Source: Ferrovibrio sp041906005 (GTDB taxonomy: Bacteria; Pseudomonadota; Alphaproteobacteria; Ferrovibrionales; Ferrovibrionaceae). Taken from it: 64,000 bases of DNA. The notes under the pieces were generated by a model. The model searched no databases. It was not told the DNA's origin and saw only the letters and a list, made by a program, of their open reading frames with translations. The stretch spans positions 744,001 through 808,000 of the forward strand of contig NZ_JAYRJY010000001.1 of the NCBI RefSeq assembly GCF_041906005.1, in the 5' to 3' direction. Positions 58,901 to 64,000 of the stretch are shown piece by piece. A program made the position numbers and the translations under genes. The stretch's first letter is position 1. Every line of letters begins with the position of its first letter.

Positions 58901-60295
58901 TTATTCCAGCGCTGCCGTGCGCCGCCAGCGCTCATAGGCGGCCGGGTCGGCCAGTTCCAGGCCCAGTTTGTCCAACCCGTCCAGGATGGGAATAAACAGA
59001 TTCAGGCCGGCATTCCGCTGCTCCTTGCCCATAGCATAGCCCGCGACGGTGATCCCGACCACATTGCCTTGCCGGTCCAGCAGCGGACCGCCGCTGTTGC
59101 CGCCATGGATCGGGACATCGGCCTGGATCATGTCGAGCCGCTCCGGCGGCATGGCCGGGCGATAGGCGCTCACCACGCCGCGCGTCACCGTCCAGGCCAG
59201 GGCTGTCATCTGCGGCGCCCCGATGGCATAAACCTCCTCGGCAACCCGCACCGGCGTTTCGCGGATCGGCATCGCCGGATATCCGCGGCCCTCCAGCTTG
59301 ATCAGCGCGACATCGCGGATGTCCTGCCGCCGTAAAACCTCTCCGATCACGGCACGCCCCGAGACCAGTCTCACCCGGACGAAACGCTGACCCGACACCA
59401 CGTGCTGGTTGGTGATCACCAACCCGTCCTCCGACACGATAAAGCCCGAGCCATGGCTGGCATCACCAGACTCGATCAGCACAGTGGCGCTGCGCAGACG
59501 ATCGATATGGGCGTCGATCGCGACCTGCGATAAGGGTTGGCGCGCCAACGGACGGCGGCCATCGGCCGAAACAATGCCTTTCTGCGGCGCCATGTCGCGC
59601 AGCGGGCGCTGGCTGACCACTGCGCGAACCGCCGGATCCGCAGCCAGCTTGTTGACGGAATCGGCGAAAGCCGACTGCACCAGCAGAACCGGATCAGCGG
59701 GGATCGTTGCCGTGGTCTGATAACGCCCGTCAATCGTGGCCTTGTGCACCACGCGCCGGTTCACCGGATCGAATATCTGCCATTCCACCGAAATCGTGGA
59801 ATTTCCGGTTATGCCGATGATATGGGCGTCGATGAAATCGCAGACCAGCACCGCTTCGGTACGGGTGGCCCGGATATTGGCGCCGAACAGATACTCGGCA
59901 TCATCCCGCCCCTGTTCGGAAAACAGGCTGTCGGGAGCGCCGGCGGCGCGATAGCCATGCCCGGTGACGATACGGTGGAAAATATCCTGCCACTCTTTCG
60001 AACGGCTCAGGAAGCGCCCTTCATCGTGGAAGATTCGCCCTAGGTTTCCGCCTTCGCAGACGGTGAATGGCAGCTTGCGGATGACGCCGATTTCACTGCC
60101 TCGCGGCACATCGAACTGAACGCGCTGCAAACCCACAACCCGCGTTTCCGGACCGGCAGACGTTGGCGTGACCTGCGTACCGTCTGGCAATGCCACGCTC
60201 GTGGCCACTATGACAGGCGGGGCCAGCGGCTCTTGATTGACGCAGGCGGCCAGTACCAGGCCGATGCCGACAAAGAGCGAGACAGGCTTCTGCAT
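58901..60295 (-). CDS. Trypsin-like serine protease lipoprotein (DegP-like)
   Basis: A 464-residue envelope protein. The lipobox is LAAC with C18 as the lipidated residue. A 260-residue N-terminal domain of unknown fold is followed by a trypsin-like domain: ASHGSGFIVSEDGLVITNQHVV (His near 298), IRDVALIKL (Asp), and HGGNSGGPLLDRQGNVVG (Ser near 400). No PDZ domain is visible, so it is not a full DegP. The frame upstream of 60295 contains a hydrophobic stretch encoded by AT-rich promoter DNA; I do not include it. Confidence 0.85.
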   Translation of the reverse strand: MQKPVSLFVGIGLVLAACVNQEPLAPPVIVATSVALPDGTQVTPTSAGPETRVVGLQRVQFDVPRGSEIGVIRKLPFTVCEGGNLGRIFHDEGRFLSRSKEWQDIFHRIVTGHGYRAAGAPDSLFSEQGRDDAEYLFGANIRATRTEAVLVCDFIDAHIIGITGNSTISVEWQIFDPVNRRVVHKATIDGRYQTTATIPADPVLLVQSAFADSVNKLAADPAVRAVVSQRPLRDMAPQKGIVSADGRRPLARQPLSQVAIDAHIDRLRSATVLIESGDASHGSGFIVSEDGLVITNQHVVSGQRFVRVRLVSGRAVIGEVLRRQDIRDVALIKLEGRGYPAMPIRETPVRVAEEVYAIGAPQMTALAWTVTRGVVSAYRPAMPPERLDMIQADVPIHGGNSGGPLLDRQGNVVGITVAGYAMGKEQRNAGLNLFIPILDGLDKLGLELADPAAYERWRRTAALE

Positions 60296-60530
60296 GGGGA
60301 AAATCCTGGAAGAAGGGGCTGCACAATTTGCGTATACTAATAAGAGCAATAAAAAAACATAAAGTGAAATAATAACGATCATTATAAGAACATACACCTG
60401 CATGCAGATCGAAGCCCCGCCCCTTCGGCTGGCCACGCCGATCGGGCGAGATTAAATGATGCCCTGTCGCATTGTCGCCCTGGGGAGGCGGGGGCTATAA
60501 CCGGCCTCTCTTCATTTCTTCGCCGAGACG

Positions 60531-62321
60531 ATGTCCGACACCGCCGCTTCAGACCGTAAACGTCCTTCCCTGGCCTCGCTGCGCCGTATCCTCGGTTTCG
60601 TCGCACCCTATCGCTGGATGGCGGCGGGTGCAGCCCTGGCGCTGGTCGTCGCAGCGGGCGCCGTGCTTGGGATCGGCCAGGCGATACGGCGGGTGATTGA
60701 TGTCGGCTTCGGCGACACCACCGGCGCCTATCTCGACCTTTATTTCGGCGCCCTGTTTGGCGTTGTTGCGGTGCTGGCCGTGGCTACGTTCGCACGCTTT
60801 TATTGCGTCACCTGGCTGGGCGAACGCGTGGTGGCCGATATCCGCCGGGGCCTTTACGCCCATGTGCTCAAACTCAGTCCTGCCTTTTTCGAGACCACCC
60901 GCACCGGCGAGGTGCTGTCGCGCCTCACCACCGATACCGAACTGATCCAGGCGCTGATCGGCTCCTCGGTATCGGTCGCATTGCGCAATCTGCTGCTGTT
61001 CCTCGGCAGCGCCGGGCTGCTGGTGGTCACTTCGCCTCGCCTCACCCTGCTTGTCGCGCTGGTGATTCCATTGGTCGTGCTGCCCATCATCGTGCTGGGG
61101 CGGCGTCTGCGGCGATTGTCGCGTGAAAGCCAGGACCGCATCGCCGATCTCTCGGCGCAGGCTGGCGAAACGCTGAATGCCATCACCACCGTACAGGCCT
61201 ATACCTACGAAACCCACGAAGCCACTCGCTTCGCCGCCAATGCCGAAGCCGCTTTCGGCAGCGCCGTACGCCGCATTCGTGCGCGTGCCTGGCTCACCGC
61301 TCTCGTCATGCTGTTGGTTTTTGGGGCGGTCAACGCCGTGATGTGGATCGGGGGCAAGGCGGTATTCGCCGGCGAAATGTCGGCCGGTGAATTGTCGGCT
61401 TTCGTCTTCTATGCGGTGATTGGCGCCTCCTCTGTCGGCGCTCTGTCGGAAATCTGGGGTGATGTGCAGCGTGCCGCCGGCGCCGCCGAGCGCCTGATGC
61501 AACTGCTGGCGACCGAACCGACCGTGAAGGCTCCGGCCAATCCGGAGCAGCTTGCCAGTCCGCCGTCCGGTCGCCTGCAATTCGATGCGGTGCGGTTCCA
61601 TTATCCGGCCCGGCCGCAGACACCCGCCCTGGACGGTCTCAGCCTGGATATCGCCGCCGGCGAAACCGTTGCCATTGTCGGCCCCTCCGGCGCCGGCAAG
61701 ACCACGTTGTTCCAGTTGCTGCTGCGCTTCTACGACCCCGATGCCGGCCGCATCCTGTTTGACGGCATCGACATTGCCCGCCTCGATCCCGTCGCCCTGC
61801 GTCGCCACATCGGCCTGGTCGCGCAGGAACCGGCGATCTTTGGCGCCAGCGTCGCCGAGAATATCCGTTACGGCCGGCCCGAAGCGAGTGATGCAGAGAT
61901 TCGTGTCGCGGCCGAAGCCGCGGCGGCCCATGGTTTCATTCAGGCTCTGCCGGAGGGCTATGACACCTATCTGGGCGAACGCGGCGTGCGCCTATCCGGC
62001 GGCCAGCGCCAGCGCATCGCCATAGCCCGCGCCCTGCTGCGCGATCCGCCGGTGCTGCTGCTTGACGAGGCAACCTCCTCGCTTGACGCGGAATCGGAAG
62101 GCAAGGTGCAGAACGCGCTGGAGCGCCTGATGCAGGGCCGCACGACACTGGTGATCGCACATCGCCTTGCCACAGTGCAAAAGGCCGACCGCATCCTGGT
62201 CATGGATCAGGGCCGGATCGTCGCTGCCGGCCGTCACGACACCCTGATGGCGGAAGACGGCCTCTACGCCCGGTTGGCACGCCTGCAATTCATGTCCGGC
62301 CCGGCCAATGCCGCCGCGTAG
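60531..62321 (+). CDS. ABC exporter, membrane and ATPase domains fused (MsbA-like)
   Basis: A 596-residue half-transporter. Six membrane segments in residues 20-300, then the nucleotide-binding domain: IVGPSGAGKTTLFQLL (Walker A), YLGERGVRLSGGQRQRIAIARALL (signature) and LLLDEATSSLDAES (Walker B). VSRLTTDTELIQ-type coupling segment is present as SRLTTDTELIQ. It would dimerise to export lipids, lipid A core, or drugs; the substrate is not shown. It overlaps the next gene by 14 bp. Confidence 0.9.
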   Translation: MSDTAASDRKRPSLASLRRILGFVAPYRWMAAGAALALVVAAGAVLGIGQAIRRVIDVGFGDTTGAYLDLYFGALFGVVAVLAVATFARFYCVTWLGERVVADIRRGLYAHVLKLSPAFFETTRTGEVLSRLTTDTELIQALIGSSVSVALRNLLLFLGSAGLLVVTSPRLTLLVALVIPLVVLPIIVLGRRLRRLSRESQDRIADLSAQAGETLNAITTVQAYTYETHEATRFAANAEAAFGSAVRRIRARAWLTALVMLLVFGAVNAVMWIGGKAVFAGEMSAGELSAFVFYAVIGASSVGALSEIWGDVQRAAGAAERLMQLLATEPTVKAPANPEQLASPPSGRLQFDAVRFHYPARPQTPALDGLSLDIAAGETVAIVGPSGAGKTTLFQLLLRFYDPDAGRILFDGIDIARLDPVALRRHIGLVAQEPAIFGASVAENIRYGRPEASDAEIRVAAEAAAAHGFIQALPEGYDTYLGERGVRLSGGQRQRIAIARALLRDPPVLLLDEATSSLDAESEGKVQNALERLMQGRTTLVIAHRLATVQKADRILVMDQGRIVAAGRHDTLMAEDGLYARLARLQFMSGPANAAA

Positions 62322-63426
62322 CCGCCGGTCGGACAAGCCGCTGCAGCGCGGCCTGATGCGATTCTGGTGGCGCTTCATCCTCGTCGCGCTGATCGCCTAT
62401 GTCGGGTACACGATCTGGCTCGGCGGCGCCTATCGCAACATTGAACCATTCGTGGCCGGTCAGTGCATCGCGGTGGCTTCGCCGCCGGGGCCGGAAGACA
62501 TGGCGATCCTGCCTGGTGGCCATGCCGCCATTATCGCCAGCCAGGACCGACGCGACCGCGGCGCACAGGGCGGGCTATATCTGTATGACATGACGGCCCG
62601 GCCGGGCCGCTTCATGCCGATCGATTTGCCGCCCAGCCTGCCCTTCCATCCCCATGGCATGAGCCTGTTTGCCGCGCCCGACGGCCAGGTCTTCCTGCAT
62701 GTCATCAACCATCGCAGCGCCGAGCGCCATACCGTAGAGATATTCCTGCTGCAGCTTGCGGCCGACGGCACGCCGACAGTGCGCCATCGCGGCAGCGTCA
62801 GCAGTGATCTGTTCGTGCACCCGAACGGCATCGCCGCAGCGGGCCCGGAATCCTTCTACCTCACCAACGATCGCGGCAGCGGACCGCGCTGGATGCATAT
62901 GGCGGAGAACCTGCTGCAGCTCAGCCGCTCGACCGTGGTGTATCACGACGGCCGTTTCGCGCGCGTGGTGGCGGAAGATATCGCCTTCGCCAACGGCATC
63001 GAAGTCTCCGCCGATGGCGGTACGGTGCTGGTGGCGTCCACGCTGTGGCGCATGCTGCTGACCTATGTCCGGGATCCATCCAGCGGCATGCTGCTGCGCA
63101 CGGGCAGCCTGCCTCTGCCGTTTGGACCAGACAACATCCGGCGCGATGGCAATGGCAGCCTGTGGGTGGCCGGACATCCCAATGCCTTTGCCTTCATCGG
63201 CCATGCAATGAACGGGGAAAAGGAGAGCCCCGGCATGGTACTGCGGATCAGCCATGATAACCGCGGCGTCGCCCGGCTACAGGAAGCCTTCGCCGACCCC
63301 GGCACCCTGATCTCGGGCACCAGCGTAGCGGTGCAGCATCAGGGCCGCCTGCTGATTGGCGCCGTGTTCCAGCCGACGATGTTGGATTGCCAGCTCGATG
63401 CCATGCAGCTCAGGGACATCAACTGA
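62308..63426 (+). CDS. Paraoxonase/arylesterase-family protein
   Basis: A 372-residue six-bladed beta-propeller of the PON family with an N-terminal signal anchor (FILVALIAYVGYTIWLGG). Calcium-binding landmarks are PGPEDMAIL (Glu), FVHPNGIAA and YLTNDRG (Asn), FANGIEVS (Asn) and GPDNIRRD (Asp-Asn). PON-like proteins hydrolyse lactones and aryl esters. Overlap with the ABC gene by 14 bp indicates one operon, possibly for export and processing of a lactone, but that is only a guess. Confidence 0.8.
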   Translation: MPPRSRRSDKPLQRGLMRFWWRFILVALIAYVGYTIWLGGAYRNIEPFVAGQCIAVASPPGPEDMAILPGGHAAIIASQDRRDRGAQGGLYLYDMTARPGRFMPIDLPPSLPFHPHGMSLFAAPDGQVFLHVINHRSAERHTVEIFLLQLAADGTPTVRHRGSVSSDLFVHPNGIAAAGPESFYLTNDRGSGPRWMHMAENLLQLSRSTVVYHDGRFARVVAEDIAFANGIEVSADGGTVLVASTLWRMLLTYVRDPSSGMLLRTGSLPLPFGPDNIRRDGNGSLWVAGHPNAFAFIGHAMNGEKESPGMVLRISHDNRGVARLQEAFADPGTLISGTSVAVQHQGRLLIGAVFQPTMLDCQLDAMQLRDIN

Positions 63427-63441
63427 AAACCGCTTAAGGAT

Positions 63442-63909
63442 TCAGAAGCGGTAGCGGGCACATTGGTCGGCGCGCAGCACGCTCTCCTGCCGGAAGCGCA
63501 TCTTGTAGTCAGCAGCGATGGCATCCAGGGCCTGATCCGCCGCGCCATCCCCCTCATGCAGCACCAGCAGGACATGGCTGTCCTCCCGCACGACCTCGCC
63601 GGTCCGGGATGAGCGCCAGGCACCCTGCCCGGCCAGCAATGTAAAGCCGTCGGGAAAGCGCGGCACGATCACCTCGTCGACAAAGCGGTTCCAATCCGCC
63701 GCCTCGACCTTGCCCTGTTCGGCAATCGTGGTGCCGAAGAACAGGCTGCTGCTCTGCTGCCGGCATATTGCCAGCGGATTGAGCCAGACATAGACCGCCG
63801 CCGCGATCAGCAGCAGAAAAACACCCGCAGCCAGCACCAGCGCGGCCAACACCCGGGTCTGCAGGATTCCAAGCCGTTCACCGACTTTCAGGAAGGCTTC
63901 CTCGAACAT
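63442..63909 (-). CDS. DUF3574 membrane-anchored protein
   Basis: A 155-residue protein with one N-terminal membrane segment (ALVLAAGVFLLLIAAAVYVWL) and a periplasmic DUF3574 domain: SLFFGTTIAEQGKVEAADWNRFVDEVIVPRFPDGFT, then GQGAWRSSRTGEVVREDSHVLLVLHEG. Function unknown. It starts immediately after the stop of the OmpA-like gene, so the two are probably coupled. Confidence 0.75.
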   Translation of the reverse strand: MFEEAFLKVGERLGILQTRVLAALVLAAGVFLLLIAAAVYVWLNPLAICRQQSSSLFFGTTIAEQGKVEAADWNRFVDEVIVPRFPDGFTLLAGQGAWRSSRTGEVVREDSHVLLVLHEGDGAADQALDAIAADYKMRFRQESVLRADQCARYRF

Positions 63910-64000
63910 TCAGCGTTCGGTGAGCTTGAGTTCGATGCGGCGATTGCGGCGATAGGCAATCTGGTCCTCACGGGCATCCAGCGGCTGGAATTCGCCGAAG
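63910..64000 (-). CDS. OmpA/MotB-type protein, partial (C-terminal end only)
   Basis: The last 29 codons of a gene that runs off the right edge. The tail FGEFQPLDARED...YRRNRRIELKLTER is the end of an OmpA/MotB peptidoglycan-binding domain (NRRIE). The rest of the protein, and so its class, is not visible. Confidence 0.75.
   Translation of the reverse strand, partial: FGEFQPLDAREDQIAYRRNRRIELKLTER

Noticed and set aside
60296..60436. N-terminal extension of the protease with a second hydrophobic helix
   Set aside because: The hydrophobic residues come from AT-rich promoter DNA; the lipobox signal peptide at 60295 gives a standard start.

Overview
The window is GC-rich chromosomal DNA, almost fully coded on both strands. 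It reads as an alphaproteobacterium, possibly Rhodospirillales-like. The grounds are a plant-type glutamate-cysteine ligase beside rsmE and ubiA, a Coq7-type ubiquinone hydroxylase, two TRAP transporters, pca genes under an IclR regulator, a class I aldolase after gap-pgk, and an L31 without cysteines. The lineage comes from gene content only. No prophage, CRISPR array or recognisable transposase is present.

Layout. 0-12 kb is housekeeping: gshA, rsmE, ubiA and ubiD (ubiquinone), a YkgJ-type protein, a DUF559 gene between inverted repeats, an EamA exporter, a class III cyclase, pmbA/tldE and a CysQ-like phosphatase. 12-20.3 kb is more accessory: a dihydropteridine-reductase-like SDR abutting a 5'-truncated pterin dehydratase, short tandem-repeat arrays, a molybdopterin oxidoreductase overlapping a DauA-like flavoenzyme, then gabD and a zinc alcohol dehydrogenase. 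20.4-23.6 kb groups a host-attachment/baeRF protein, an SDH_sah serine protease, ChaB, PPK2 and pirin.

23.7-31.3 kb is an uronate/aldarate catabolic locus: TRAP genes facing a GntR regulator, then kdgD, udh, an enolase-superfamily cycloisomerase and an amidohydrolase-type lactone isomerase. Together they take galacturonate or glucuronate through lactones and aldarates to 2-oxoglutarate semialdehyde. After a DEAD-box helicase, 32.9-45.4 kb is for aromatic compounds. It holds a protocatechuate operon (pcaH-pcaG-TRAP P/Q/M-pcaB-pcaD-pcaC) with a divergent IclR regulator, and a MarR regulator with a crotonase, feruloyl-CoA synthetase and thiolase operon. These suggest growth on plant-derived hydroxycinnamates and pectin sugars.

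45.5-64 kb returns to general functions: tRNA-Leu(CAA), an AraC regulator, YqaA, DsbB, Coq7, HNH nuclease, AlkA-type glycosylase, GluQ-RS, a PagL-type deacylase, gap-pgk-fba, a small heat-shock protein, rpmE, a lipoprotein trypsin-like protease, an ABC exporter, a paraoxonase-like protein, and the edge of an OmpA-like gene.

I found no clearly new multi-gene system. The best leads are the DUF559 gene inside paired palindromic repeats, the DHPR-like gene fused to a dehydratase remnant, the flavin/molybdenum enzyme pair, the TRAP transporter embedded in the pca operon, and regulator operators seen as palindromes.
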